64,000 bases of DNA, taken from positions 1 through 64,000 of the forward strand of contig CAUZXS010002423.1 in assembly GCA_963585895.1 (NCBI GenBank), in the 5' to 3' direction. The stretch comes from Sepioteuthis lessoniana. Taxonomy: Eukaryota; Mollusca; Cephalopoda; Myopsida; Loliginidae. The notes beneath the pieces were generated by a model. It did not search any database and was not told where the DNA came from. It saw only the letters and a program-made list of their open reading frames with translations. The translations under genes and the position numbers were made by a program. Positions 10,740 to 21,892 of the stretch are shown here, piece after piece. Each line of letters begins with the position of its first letter. Position 1 is the first letter of the stretch.

Positions 10740-12062
10740 TATTATAATTCTTTGATTGATTTAAACGGCATGTCAACCCGTTTAGGCTTCTTTGATAACA
10801 AAAGTTTCGGAATCATATACATTGTACGTATGCTTGTGTTGTTTCTCAAGTGTTCTTTGCAAACAGCTATATAATATTAAGTACGACGCCGACTACGCCG
10901 ATGACATAGCGATACTGGCAAATACACCCAACCAAGCCGAAACACTACTGCATAGTTCGGAACGAGCCGCCGCAGGCATTGGCCTCCATGTCAATGCACA
11001 TAAAACGGAATATATGTGCTATAATCAAACAGGCGACATCACCACACTAGAGGAACCCCTCCTAAACTAGTAGAAAAATTCACCAACCTAGGAAGCAGCG
11101 TATCATCAACTGAAAAAGACATCGACACGCGGCTAACGAAGGTATGGACAGCTATCGATATGCTATCGGTCATATGGAAATCAGACCTGACCGATAAAAG
11201 GCAACGCAGTTTCTTCCGAGCAGCGGTCGTATCGATACTGCTGTATGGATGCACTACTTGGACGCTAACTAAACGGCTGGAGAAGAAGCTAGACGGCAAC
11301 TACACAAGAATGTTGCGAGCAATATTGAACAAGTCCTGGAGGCAACACCCCACAAGGCACCAACTATACGGCCACCTGTCTCCCATCATGAAAACTATCC
11401 AAGCTAGACGAACCAGACATGCAGGTCACTGCTGAAGAAGCAGGGACGAGCTCATAAGTGATGTACTCCTATGGACCCCCACATATGGCCAGGCAAAAGC
11501 AAGACGACCAGCTCGAACATACATTCAGCAGCTATGTGAGGATACTGGATGTAGGCCTGAAGACCTGCCAAAGGCGATGAACGATAGGGAGTAGTGGCGA
11601 GAGAGAGTCAAGAATATCCGTGCCTGTGGCACGACATGATGATGATGATGACAATTAATTTGCACACAGTTGTGTGATTTAAAGTAATTATTTTAAACTA
11701 TTTCTTTGAAAACAGTTATATGGTTTCAAGTATTCCAAACACTAATAATTTTTAAACAATTATATGGTTTTAAGTAACTAATAATGATAATAATCCTTAG
11801 TAAAGAATTATAGTTTCAAGTAACAGTTCTTAATACAGATAACTTGTACACAGTTGTATAGGTTCAAGTATCCCTATCTAATGCTAATAATTTTCAAACA
11901 GATCGATTGGATCCATAGATGGGACTCTAATAGGTGCGACTACTCTGGGTCAGGATGAACCTGGGAGTAATGACAAAAAGAGGTACTTGACCATCCCCAG
12001 TACTCCAGAAATGGAGCCTCATCACCAGATTATGTTCAGGACACGTTAGGACTAGAGAATCT
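10740..12062 (-). mobile_element. D-element variant split by LINE-1
   Basis: Left part 10740-10883 (TTGATTGATTTAAACGGCATGTCAACCCG) and right part 11655-12062 (TTTGCACACAGTTGTGTG ... CCATAGATGGGACT ... TCCAGAAATGGAGCCTCATC) are the two halves of one D variant. LINE-1 at 10884-11652 sits between them, so the D copy is older than the LINE-1 insertion. Confidence 0.65.
10884..11652 (+). pseudogene. LINE-1 reverse transcriptase C-terminal fragment
   Basis: The plus strand encodes DYADDIAIL (the YADD box of reverse transcriptase) at about 10894-10920, then HVNAHKTEYMCYNQ, DLTDKRQRSFFRAAVVSILL and YGCTTWTLTKRLEKKL, and ends in an ATG-repeat tail at 11636-11652. The sequence before the YADD box is gone (5' truncation) and there are stops and frameshifts near 11065-11160 and 11435. 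It is a dead non-LTR retrotransposon copy. Other copies in the window support family membership. The clade is not assigned. Confidence 0.88.
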
Positions 12063-12067
12063 TTTAA

Positions 12068-12128
12068 TACATCTGAAGAAGGCCGAAAAATGTACTGGTC
12101 GAAACGTTGCACGAACAATAAAAGCAAA
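12068..12128 (+). ncRNA. Hammerhead-like motif (TGAAGA variant)
   Basis: CTGAAGA (12073-12079), GGCC (12081-12084), GGTC (12097-12100) and GAAAC (12101-12105) lie in hammerhead order. GGCC and GGTC can pair as stem II. The core has CTGAAGA instead of CTGATGA, so cleavage is doubtful. A close relative is at 43371-43404. Confidence 0.3.
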
Positions 12129-12304
12129 CAAGAGTCCAGTGGTAAATTATACTGATTGTTTTACAAGGCAAAACACTCTACACACTCTTTTACGTGTATC
12201 TCTATATTAATAACTGGAAGGTGCTTATCTGTCTCCTGTCGACGGCCAAATTTTGTATACAGACTTATTAGACTTCGAGAAGATTTTAAGGTTTTAGTAA
12301 TTGT

Positions 12305-12480
12305 AATCCATTAAGGGTTCGGTTTGGTTTATTTATTTAATGACATATCAATTTTCGTGGGTTATTCAATTCCCAAAAACATCCTTGTAGAAAAACAATA
12401 GCAGTAAAATTTAACTGATAGCTGCGGGATTGGAGGCTTTCATACCTTTACCAAGGACATTAGTCTAAAAGTGAACGAGT
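12305..12480 (-). mobile_element. SINE-B tail and body, degenerate
   Basis: GGTTTATTTATTTAATGACATATCAA, GGTTATTCAATTCCC, TCCTTGTAGAA and CATACCTTTACCAAGGACATTAGT match the minus-strand SINE-B. The head is lost. Confidence 0.6.
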
Positions 12481-12489
12481 TGATCGTTT

Positions 12490-12797
12490 GGTTGATATGA
12501 CATATCAACCAATGTTCAATTTAGCATAAGTCATTAGTTTGCACACAGTTAAATGTCAAGCAGTTCTATTCGTCCCATAGATAGGGCCTATCAAGTGCTA
12601 CCACTCCGGGTCAGAGTGGACCTGCGAGCAATGGCAGTTAAGGGGTACTACATATTCCCTAAAGTTCCAAGACTGGAGCCTTACCATCAGATCATTTTGT
12701 GTCATAACCAGGGCACTCATTGGATACGGAGGTCTAACCCCTCAGTAAAGATGCAGTCGGTGTATTCTACAGCCTCAGCCGACTGAGCTGTCACCAC
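12490..12797 (-). mobile_element. D-element, head-containing fragment
   Basis: It has the core TCGTCCCATAGATAGGGCC, TACCACTCCGGGTCAGAGTGGACC and the right end ATGCAGTCGGTGTATTCTACAGCC...GACTGAGCTG. The left tail is short. Confidence 0.75.
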
Positions 12798-13071
12798 CTA
12801 TAGTTTAAAAAAACAAAAGTCCTACCTCCTACGTAATATTTGAATGAAGTTGGGAAATAAAAGATACCTACTGTATACAAATGTATTTTTCAAGTAAAAA
12901 GCATGATTTTTTTTCTAAAACACAGTTAAGCAATTATTCACTTCATGCTAATGCCCTTGAAAGACACGTGTCCATTTCTTCTCCTCGCGCTCCAGTGATG
13001 GATAAAATAGTTGAGCAAACTGTGCTCATCAAACCTTGCAGAACGGTCGGTCTAGAAGAGGGCTTCTAAAA

Positions 13072-13336
13072 CTTTTTACCAGTTGGTTTAGTTTCTTTGT
13101 TTTTAATGGCATATCAACCTTTGTAAGTTATTTAATGGCAAATCCATCCTGCTAGAAGAACAGTGGTGGCACTATTTAACCCATAGCTGGGAGGATAAAG
13201 GGCCTCATAACTTTCCCAAGGGTATTTGCCCGAAAGTGAACGTAACAGCGCGACTGGAGATCGAACTCACTTATTACGATTCCGCAGTCCATCGCTTTAA
13301 CCATTACGCCAACGAGGATCACCTCCTTTTTACTAG
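13072..13336 (-). mobile_element. SINE-B with 11-bp target duplication
   Basis: The body is 13083-13325. CTTTTTACCAG (13072-13082) and CTTTTTACTAG (13326-13336) flank it with one mismatch. The minus strand reads head CCTCGTTGGCGTAATGGTTAAAGCGATGGACTGCGG, B box, central CCTTGGGAAAG and tail GGTTGATATGCC. Confidence 0.88.
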
Positions 13337-13446
13337 AAGCCACCCTTGAATGCAAATTTAATTTCCATTCACTCCCAAATAGATTAACTGAACATCAAAT
13401 TACAAAGCATAACTGATTTACCAGTTATTTTCTGCACCCTGGTAGA

Positions 13447-13770
13447 CAATATTAAACAAGTCATGGCGGCAACACCCCACAAGGCACCAACTATACGGCC
13501 ACCTGCCTCCCATCACGAAAACTATCCAAGTTAGACGAGCCAGGCACGCAGGTCACTGCTGGAGAAGAAGGGACGAGCTCATAAGTGATGTACTCCTATG
13601 GACCCCCACATATGGCCGAACTAAAGCAGGACGACCAGCTAGAACATACATACAGCAGCCGTGTAAGAATACGGGATGTAGCCCAGAAGACCTGCCAGAG
13701 GCGATGAACGATAGGGAAAAGTGGCGAGAGAAGGTCAGGGCTATCCGTGCTGGCGGTATGACATGATGAT
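13447..13770 (+). mobile_element. LINE-1 3' end, 5' truncated
   Basis: It begins inside ATATTAAACAAGTCATGGCGGCAACACC, which matches the ILNKSWRQHP part of the pol frame, and runs to the ATG tail at 13763-13770. It has frameshifts. Confidence 0.82.
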
Positions 13771-14310
13771 GATGACTTACTGTTATACCCATAACTTTTC
13801 AGCCGTAGTATTCTCTGACCTTCCGGTGCCTTTCGTCATATTTGGTAACCTTCCGAAAATTCAAAACTTAACCCTTTATTTGAATCACGGAGAAAAGGAG
13901 ATTGCTCTCACTCCACTGTCTATGCCATGAGGGTACTCACATCAGCAATTTTCTGCCCTTTTCACCGCTATTGAAACCTAGACCAGGGATTGAACACGCA
14001 ACAACCAGGTCGTAGTCAACTAGGATTAAAAGTACAAGTAGCCAAAACGTTGCCAGTATAGCAACCATGATGAATATAGTAATTAGAGAATAATAATGAT
14101 TATAAAAATGACTCATTATAGAAATATAGGTTTGGTTTGGTTTTATGGCATATCAACTATTGTTGATTATTTGACGCCAAATCCTGTTATCAACTTTATG
14201 ATTTGTTAACACATTTTGTAGATACACACCGTTAAATGATCAAATAGCTCTATTTCTAACAATTCAGTTTAGCATAAGTCAACAAAGTTAAATGGTTCCA
14301 AGTATTGCTA

Positions 14311-14654
14311 TATATCGCTAGCAACGTTAACTCGTAGCTCGTGATTCCGGTTGATGGGACACACTTCGGCCGGCCGTGATATTAGCAGCACAGATCTGGT
14401 CGGGTGGGTCTCGTCACTGGACATACCTCGAGCCTCAGGGGGCCATAATCCCAGGCTTTAACCCTCTTCGGAGGGGTTAGGATTAACGCCTGGCGCCCCT
14501 TTAAAGGGAATGCCGACGGAGTCCGAGGCATTTTTGGGAATGCTGGCCGCGTGTGGGGTACGGCTCTATGCCAGGACCCACCTTAAAAAGGCCTTGTGCC
14601 ATACTCGTCTGGTTGGTGGGGCGGAAGACAAATACCGCTGTATATTGCTAACAA
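14311..14654 (+). mobile_element. SINE-E solo copy inside D-element
   Basis: Flanks TATATCGCTAGCAA (14311-14324) and TATATTGCTAACAA (14641-14654) agree at 12 of 14 positions, which fits a SINE-type duplication. The body shares GAGCCTCAGGGGGCC, CCAGGCTTTAACCC, GGGAATGCCGAC, GCATTTTTGG and the end GCCTTGTGCCATACTCGTC...GACAAATACC with the tandem E units at 53393-53913 and 59098-60255. Confidence 0.75.
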
Positions 14655-14844
14655 ATGAATTAAACGTAAGTCATTTGTTAACTCACAGTTAAATGATCAA
14701 ACAGTTCTATTTGATATAATTCAATTTAGCATAAGTCATTTGTTTGAACTCAGTTTAAATGTCAAACAGTTTTATTTGGCCTATAGATAAAACCCTATCA
14801 GGTACTACCACTCTGGGCCAGAGTGTACCTAGGAGCGATGGCAG

Positions 14845-15143
14845 TGAAGGGGTGCCCGTGGTGTAATGGTTAGGAATTGGACACGACGACACGAGTTCAA
14901 ATCCTGGACGAGACTGATTGCATTTCATATAGTACTAATACCCTTGGGAAAGGTATGAATCCAATTATTCTTCCTCCAGCTCAGGGTAAATAGTAGGACA
15001 GATTAGGTTCTTCAGCTTTGGTGAGGCAACTAGTCTAGGAGAAGGAAAAACTCTGAATTCAAACCTGTTAAACTCCGCTTAAAAATTGACCTTGTGTCAT
15101 ATCCTGCCCGAGCGGAGGGGTTGGTAAATATGATGAAGGGGTG
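14845..15143 (+). mobile_element. SINE-C with perfect 10-bp target duplication, inside D-element
   Basis: The body is 14855-15133. TGAAGGGGTG is repeated exactly at 14845-14854 and 15134-15143, and that motif is normal D-element sequence. The copy has A box, B box (ACGAGTTCAAATCCTGG), central domain and the tail GACCTTGTGTCATATCCTGC...GGTAAATAT. Confidence 0.93.
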
Positions 15144-15299
15144 CTCCACATTCCCCAAACTTCAGCATCACTAGAACCTCACCGTCAGATTGTTTAGTGT
15201 CATATCAGGACACTCGTTGGGGGAATCTTACTCCTCTGCAAATGTGCAATCGGCGAATTCTACAGCCCTTGCGACTGGGCAAATTTGTAACCTGGCTCG

Positions 15300-17150
15300 T
15301 AAGTTTTAGCTGTGTTTTTGTTTAGTTTTTTTTCCCCACTGTATTCAATTTTACAACTAAATTAAGTGCATTGAATGAAGGGTATTCTGTAGAAAAACAC
15401 ATGTATAAAATAAAGACTTCCTTCGTCATTACGCATGTGTTCACGTTCAAGTCAAATCAAAACACTATGCAATAGAGTCTCATTTGGCGATCACGTGACA
15501 AGCAGCAGGAGAAAACCGTTTTTAGGTGGAATTTTGAAGACTTAATTTTTAGGCAAAAAGTTGGATCACGTCAATATACAAGAGATGATTTTGTAATGTT
15601 AAAAATCCAACCTAATGGGAAGTAGGAGCAACTTTAAAAAGCTGTAGGACATTAAAAAAAAAAACGAAAGAAAGAAAATAAACACATTTTTAAAAAGTAG
15701 CAGTTTCCCGTGAGCTCCCTGACAGAAAACGAAATTGGTGCATGCCTAAAAAGAGAGGCTTTTTGGCAACAAAGAGAAATTATTCTTCAGAAAGCTGTTA
15801 TCACTTCTACTGTTTCTCTCTACTGCTGGTGGGAAGAGCACGTGTCTACTGAGTCACGGTTTAGCGGCAGGTTGCCTTTCCTGCTAGCAGCAGCCTATAC
15901 TGAACACACCTACGAGACATACGATGAATTTCAAACTTATAACTCATCGAAAATGACTCGGTAATATATTTCAACGGCTTATCTGGGAAAAGCGACTATT
16001 TCTACTGTTTCAGGAAAACATTCCGCAACACAGAATGGTTGTAACCCCCAAAATAAAGTTTGACTTTAAAGGTATCCTTGTTTCTTTCCTTCCGTTCTAA
16101 ATTCTCTTGCAGCTTCGACAGGCAAAAGACAAGTGAATGGAATAAGAAAAAGAAGTCAGATATGCGCTTTAGAAAATTAATGGTTTCGTAGCCATAAACC
16201 AAAAATCGACTTATACACGAGCATATACGATAAGTATAAAACAACAACATAAAATTCAATTCATTCTAATCAAAATTACTAAACAAGCAAAGTTAAATAT
16301 TGCAAAGTAAGTCTGTTTAAAATCGAAAAAAATGAACCTGAATTCTAATTATTTTTACTTACCAATTGGCTTTAAAAAGTGTTTCATTTTTACTTATTTT
16401 ACATTAGAATGTTATCGTCGACTGTCGTAAGTCCAAAATCTGAAAATTGTTTTTTTTTTTTAAATTTCACTTTTTAAATACAAAACAAAGTAAAATTAAA
16501 AAGACTAATGCCGTTTTACATTCAGCAATTACTCTAAAAACTAAAATCACATTTTACTTAAGCGTTTTGATTAAGATAAACAACGCAGCACAATGGTAAG
16601 CACAAGGAAGAGACGCAGATAAATACAAAATAGATGACTATTTACATAAATGTGTTCTTGAAATGTCAAAGGACAGACAGAGATGTCACTAACTCTTCCG
16701 GAATCGTTCAACAATAATCTTCGAAGGAAGGGCTAATATTTACAACGGCCATTCAACTAAATTTCACTATATAAGATGATTGCATGGGAAATATTCAATT
16801 ATCAATCCTTGACCAATGGAGTGATAATTTCCTCAGCTTAGCTTAGAACAGTCCTAGCTAATAGTTTTCTTAGCATTATACCATGCCAGGCGCTATCACT
16901 TAGACAATTCGTTAACAGTGAAAACTGCAATCAGAGAAAAAGCAAATGAGCCAAAATATCAATCATCTTTCGATCAGCGCCACCAAGTCCCAAGGTCTAC
17001 CGTCTTTGGCTCTTCTAAAGAAGACAGATAGGGTGTGAAGGAAACTTAACTTTTCTTTTTTCAGCAGAATTCTTACAAAATTCAAGGTAGATAAATTGCT
17101 AGTAATAAATTATATATACTCATTTTTTTGTTCAGGATTGCGAACAATTT
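15300..17150. other. Unassigned, apparently low-copy DNA
   Basis: I see no family match. An 84-codon frame (15710-15964) starts from a non-ATG codon and has no motif I recognise. The 16002-16259 minus frame is hydrophobic and Phe/Leu-rich, as AT-rich DNA often gives. No convincing splice-linked exon set was seen. Confidence 0.4.
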
Positions 17151-17155
17151 TTAAA

Positions 17156-17690
17156 AAGTACTCCATACTATCAAATGGTATATGCACAACCCAGCACCTG
17201 TCCTGGAGAATGCCACGCATAAACTCCTATGGGACTTTAACATACAAACGGATCACCTAATCCCGGCCAGAAGACCAGACTTAATAATAATCAAAAAAAA
17301 AAAAAAAAAAAAAAAAAGAGAACTTGCAAAATAGTCGACTTTGCTGTCCCGGCTGACCACAGAATAAAACTGAAAGAATGTGAAAAGAAGGATAAGTACC
17401 TCGACCTTGTTAGGGAATTGAAAAAACTGTGGAACATGCAGGTGACAATTATACCAATTGTAATTGGTGCGTTTGGAACAGTAACTAAAGGATTACTAAA
17501 GGGACTAGAGGACTTGGAAGTTGGCGGACGAGTAGAGACCATCCAAACAACAGCATTATTGAGAACGGCCAGAATACTAAGAAGAGTCCTGGAGACTTGA
17601 GGAGACTTGCTGTCACTCAGACTCCAGTGAAAAACCATCGGCTAACGCTGACGTGAAAAGCTCTAATGAGTGAATAATATTAATAATAAT
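17156..17690 (+). pseudogene. LINE-2 pol C-terminal end with 3' tail
   Basis: The plus-strand frame gives IVDFAVPADHRIKL, DKYLDLVRELKKLW, VTIIPIVIGAFGTV, GLEDLEVGGRVETIQ and ARILRRVLET, interrupted by a poly-A run at 17294-17316 and a stop near 17600. It ends in AATATTAATAATAAT. It is the best-preserved of three copies (others 3535-3958 and 17706-18430). It is the C-terminus of a non-LTR polyprotein; the upstream reverse transcriptase and endonuclease are absent. Confidence 0.82.
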
Positions 17691-17705
17691 GCAGTCACCA
17701 AAGAA

Positions 17706-18430
17706 GAGTGGAGACCATCCAAATGATAGCATTATTAAGATCGGCCAGAATACTGAGGAGAGTTCTGGAGACTTGGGGAGACTGTCACTCAAGCTCCAAG
17801 AGAAACTATCAGCTAACATCATCCTCATCATCATCATGTCATGCCGCTAGCACGGATATCCCTGATCCTCTCTCGCCACTTCTCCCCGTCGTTCATCGCC
17901 TCTGGCAGGTCTTCAGGGCTACATCCCGTATCCTCATATATGGATGTATGTTCGAACTGGTTGTCCTGCTTTTGCCCGGGCATATGTGGGGGTCCATAGG
18001 AGTACATCACTTATGAGCTTGTCCCTGCTTCTCCAGCAGTGTCCTGTGTGCCTGGCTCGTCTAACATGGATAGTTTTCGTGATGGGAGACAGGTGGCCGT
18101 ATAGTTGGTGCTTTGTGGGGTGTTGCCGCCAGGACTTGTTTAATATTGCTCGCAACATTCTTGTGTAGTTGCCGTCTAGCTTCTTCTTCAGCCGTTTAGT
18201 TAGCGTCCAAGTAGTGCATTCACACAGCAGTATCGATACGACCGCTGCCTGGAAGAAACTGCATTTCATTTTATCGGTCAGGTATGATTTCCATATGACC
18301 GATAGCTTATAGATAGCTGTCCATGTCTTCGTTAGCCGCGTGTCGATGTCTTTTTCGGTTGATGAGACACTGCTTCCTAGGTAGGTGCAGCTAACACTGG
18401 CGCGAAAAACTCTCAAAAGAGTGAAGTAAT
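17706..18430 (+). mobile_element. Second LINE-2 tail, split by LINE-1
   Basis: 17706-17817 (GAGTGGAGACCATCCAAATG ... GAGTTCTGGAGACTTGGGG ... CAGCTAAC) continues at 18388-18430 (CAGCTAACACTGGCGCGAAA ... GTGAAGTAATGATTATA). CAGCTAAC is repeated at 17810-17817 and 18388-18395 as the target duplication of the LINE-1 copy between them. Confidence 0.78.
17818..18387 (-). pseudogene. LINE-1 C-terminal fragment inserted in LINE-2
   Basis: The minus strand gives YLGSSVSSTEKDIDTRL, AWTAIYKLSVIWKS, SFFQAAVVSILL, CTTWTLTKRLKKKLDGNY and HAGHCWRSRDKLISD. Its ATG tail is at the left (17818-17838). It is 5' truncated just before YLGSS. It is one of the more open copies, with few breaks over about 160 codons. 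Confidence 0.88.
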
Positions 18431-18546
18431 GATTATAGAGATTCCTCGTTGGTTTGTTGGTTTTATGCGAAAGAGTTCATATCAAAAACAAAATTAGCAT
18501 ATGTCTATATCTTTTCAATTCGATAAGATTAGAATGTATTTCTTAC

Positions 18547-18678
18547 GATCTAGTCACGGTTAATCACAGAAGTTAAGCAGCGATGAGCCAGCATAATACT
18601 TAGACGGGTGACGGAATAGTAGATACCTGTAAACAATCTGAAGTCAGTGTGTCTGACTAAGCAAAGCTTATTAAATTT
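18547..18678 (+). mobile_element. 5S-rRNA-derived SINE, monomer
   Basis: GAAGTTAAGCAGCGATGAGCC and ATACTTAGACGGGTGAC match the internal promoter region of 5S rRNA genes (A box AGTTAAGCAG, C box TACTTGGATGGGTGAC). The 3' part AGTCAGTGTGTCTGACTAAGC and GCTTATTAAAT is not 5S and matches the tail of the 5S-like dimer at 34548-34811. A SINE3-type repeat is the best reading; a functional 5S gene is excluded by the divergence. Confidence 0.72.
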
Positions 18679-18895
18679 CCATCTACTCTAAGGTTGAAAT
18701 ATGGGGGAACGTTTTTAACCGATTTTTATATACCTAAGTACACACCTGAACAGACGAAGTTATCTTCGTCTTCCCCACTAACCCCCATGAACATAGACAA
18801 CAACATTCGAGAATCCTTTTCTTTATGCTCACATAATTATTAAGTCATTTAGAAAACGGAAACAAGACTTCTTTCTTTGTTCTATCGATATATTC

Positions 18896-18932
<37 letters not shown>
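18896..18932. repeat. (CT)n microsatellite
   Basis: Pure CT run followed by CTT triplets. Confidence 0.95.
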
Positions 18933-18933
<1 letters not shown>

Positions 18934-19269
18934 TCTTCTTCTTCCCGTTGACTGACTTAAAAATAGCACAGCAAAAGGCACAAAAGACCCCTATGTGGGA
19001 TGTATGAATGACAACAGGAACAATGAAATCCGCTAAGAGTTATTTCATTATTACTGTGATTATCATCGTGTTATGATACTATCAGACGACATTAAAATGC
19101 TATAAATAGAAATACTCGGTGACAGTAAGGCGGGTAGGTTCATTTTAAAAAATAAGAAAAAGGTTCGTGTACAGTCGAAGACGATTAACTCTCATGTCTA
19201 TCTCTGTCTCATAACGTAATCAGAATCACGTTTAAACGTTATTCTCTGTTCTATCTAATAGTTGTTAAC

Positions 19270-19850
19270 GATTGATTGATTTATAGATAAATTGATTGAT
19301 TTTAATGGCTTGACAACCCGTCTCTGGTTATTTAAAGCCTCCAAGTTAGGGATTCGTGTTCAATGAACGTTCATATTTACATTTTTGTGTATCTGTTTCT
19401 GAGATTTTGTGCACATCGTTATAAGGTATCAAGTATTCCTATCTAATACAAATAATTTGCACACAGTTGTTTGGTTTCAAGTATTCTTATCTAATACAAA
19501 TAATTGTTTTCAAGTAGTTATTTCTATTTATCAATAGTCATTTATTTGCAAACAGTTGTATGTTTTAAAGTGTGGTTTGGTTTGCTTTTTTTAAAAAAAG
19601 CATATCAACCTTTGTAGGTTATTTAATACCAAAGCCATCCTTGTAGAATAGAAGTGATACTATTTAACCCATAGTCGTAGAATTAAAGGGGTTCATCCCT
19701 TTCCCATGGGCATCAGTGAACGTAATAGCACGATTAAAGTTTGAACTTACTTACTACGATGTCGCGGCCCAGAACGTTAGCCACAATGCTAAAAGGAGTC
19801 TCCCGATGGTTTCAAGTATTCCATGTTTTCAAGTAATTGTTTCCATTCAT
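19270..19850 (-). mobile_element. D-element variant split by SINE-B
   Basis: Left part 19270-19570 (TTGATTTTAATGGCTTGACAACCCG, TTTGCACACAGTTGTTTGG, TTGCAAACAGTTGTATG). After the SINE-B the motif GGTTTCAAGTATTCC resumes at 19807. The D copy is therefore older than the SINE-B. Confidence 0.6.
19572..19804 (-). mobile_element. SINE-B inside D variant
   Basis: It reads GGTTTGGTTTGCTTTTTT...GCATATCAACCTTTGTAGG...AACCCATAG...CTTTCCCATGGGCATCAGTG and ends at the head GTTAGCCACAATGCTAAAAGG. Head is diverged. Confidence 0.78.
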
Positions 19851-19952
19851 TAATGATTCACAAAGGAAAAATTTAATATAATTTGTTAAATTCGATTTTT
19901 CATATATAAAAATATATATTATGATATAGATTTATATAATAGATGTACTCGT

Positions 19953-20205
19953 ATAAGTAAAGTTAGCGACCTTACTCGAGAGTGACTCGACGGCTCCCTT
20001 TTCAGTAGCTACTACACAATGGTGTAGGGGATGGCGCGACTCCATTCTCTGGATTGCTCTACTTTACCCTTGATCCTTACCTTATATTGCCGAGTGTTAA
20101 GCAAGGAGGCATCAAGTACCATTTTTGAGTCTTTGGTATGACTCGACCTGAGATTGAACCCCGGTCTCCTGGAACACTGGCGAACACTGTACTCATTAGA
20201 CAAAA
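19953..20205 (-). mobile_element. SINE-A copy 3
   Basis: Unit from AAGTAAAGTTAGCGACC to CACTCATTAGACAAAAA. A SINE-B in the opposite orientation abuts it. Confidence 0.85.
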
Positions 20206-20454
20206 ATTGGCGTTATGTAATGGTTAAAGCGCTAGACTGCAGAATCGTAGTACGCGAGTTCGAACTTCAGTCGAGCTATTACATTCATTTTCGGATAAAT
20301 AACCTTGGGAAAGGTATGAACCCCCTTATCCTCCTATCTACGGGTAAAATAGTACCACTACTGCCCTTCCAACAACAACAAAAAAGGGATGAATTTGGCA
20401 TTAAATAACCGGGGAAGGTTGATATGCCATTAAATAACAAACAAACAAAAATTG
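20206..20454 (+). mobile_element. SINE-B, near full length
   Basis: Head GGCGTTATGTAATGGTTAAAGCGCTAGACTGCAG, B box CGAGTTCGAACTTCAG, central ACCTTGGGAAAGGTATGAACC, tail TTGGCATTAAATAACC...GGTTGATATGCC. Confidence 0.85.
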
Positions 20455-21108
20455 GCATGCTGATTTTAAAACTGCAGTCAGTTTTCTTCTATCACATCAA
20501 GTTTTTTTTCTCTACAGTTTACTCTCTGTCTAAGTACATTTGTATTGTTTGTCTGTAAATAATAGGAATGGCCAGCTGATTTCTTTTATCATTTTATTGA
20601 TAAGGAATGAAAATTTGTTAGATTTGGCCATTTTAGATTGATTTTTAAAAGGCATGGAAACCCAGAGTGAGTTTCAATCCCAACCTCAAAGACGCAATTA
20701 ATGAATAGTCGGTGCCTTAGTTGGTTTTCAGCCCTTAAGAGCTTCAAGAGTTTACAAATGTGGACCCAGGGAAGACGTGATAAGTTGTCATCTAGTATAC
20801 TTATGATTGGGCAAGAGCCAAAACATCAATGCACAGACTGTTACTTTTGCTTAGTGAACACTTCAAGATATAACAAGAAAAACAAATGTAAAATCGATTA
20901 TCCTAGTGTACCATCAGCTATACGTCCAGTGCCTCTTACTGCTGAATTCCCAGGGTCAGTTTTCATTCAATTACCCTCTCTTGAAGATCTCAATCATAAT
21001 GAAGAACTGTGATAGCAATGACGCAGATTGAAATTAAATTGAAAATGACTTGGTATTGTGTCATGAAATAAGTAAGGTCGACACATACGTAAAATAAGAG
21101 ATATTTTA

Positions 21109-21356
21109 TTCCGGCTCATTGGCCTCGTGGGTAGAGTGTTCGCTAATGGTCCGGGAGACCTGTGTTCAATCCCAGGTCGCGTCATACCAAAGACTTGATA
21201 CCTCCTTGCTTAACATTCAGCAATATAATGTACGTATCAAGGGTAAAGAGGAGCAATCCAGGGAAAGGAGTAGCGCCCTCTCTACACCTATGTGTAGTAG
21301 CTATTGAAAATGGAGCCTTCGGGGTCACCCTCGACTGAGGTTGCCAACTTTACTTA
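21109..21356 (+). mobile_element. SINE-A copy 4 inside the decayed gene
   Basis: Head GGCTCATTGGCCTCGTGGGTAGAGTG (A box), B box GTTCAATCCCAGG, tail GGTTGCCAACTTTACTT. TTATTCC occurs on both sides as a possible short target duplication. Confidence 0.85.
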
Positions 21357-21892
21357 TTCCAGAGAGACTACGGTATACAGTTTGGTAAGCCGACTAATGT
21401 AAATAATTATCTTAGACTTATTTGTTTACAGAGTTTTTTTAACTCCTCAATCTTGCGGAAGGGGTTCCAGCTACTCTACAAAACTTAGCTTATTAGAGAT
21501 TTGATCAGCATGAGTTGGTTTAAGACTTAAGAGGACCAAAAAGGTTTCAGAACTCCCAGTATCAAGACTGAATGAGAAAAATTTGCTTAAAAAAGGAGTG
21601 ACGGTATCCTACTTTCGATCCAGAGAAAGCGGATTTTTGCAGTATTTTCGAAGTGACAGTAAGTTTATGAATTGCCGTTACATACAGGGTTTAGTGGGGG
21701 GGGAATTAGGAATTTCGATTTACAAGTTAATTAAATGGCAACTATTCATCGATTGATCAAAGTGGAATTAAAGCGTGTCCTCCTTCACAAAGGTAATTTG
21801 TATGGTAAAGTCCTAACAGGACATTCCATTTCTTTTCGCGAAAAATATAGACATATGGTCATTGAGTTATTGCAATATCACAAACACAATCA

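Larger units (their letters stand above)
14130..15300 (-). mobile_element. D-element carrying two later insertions
   Basis: D sequence occupies 14130-14324, 14641-14854 and 15134-15300. The first gap holds SINE-E and the second holds SINE-C. Joined in order, the D segments are collinear with the copies at 26110-26570 and 30076-30600. Confidence 0.8.

Noticed and set aside
15710..15964. 84-codon gene
   Set aside because: No ATG-supported start, no recognised domain and no partner exon; kept only as unassigned sequence.
18547..18678. Functional 5S rRNA gene
   Set aside because: Too diverged and fused to a repeat tail shared with other SINEs.
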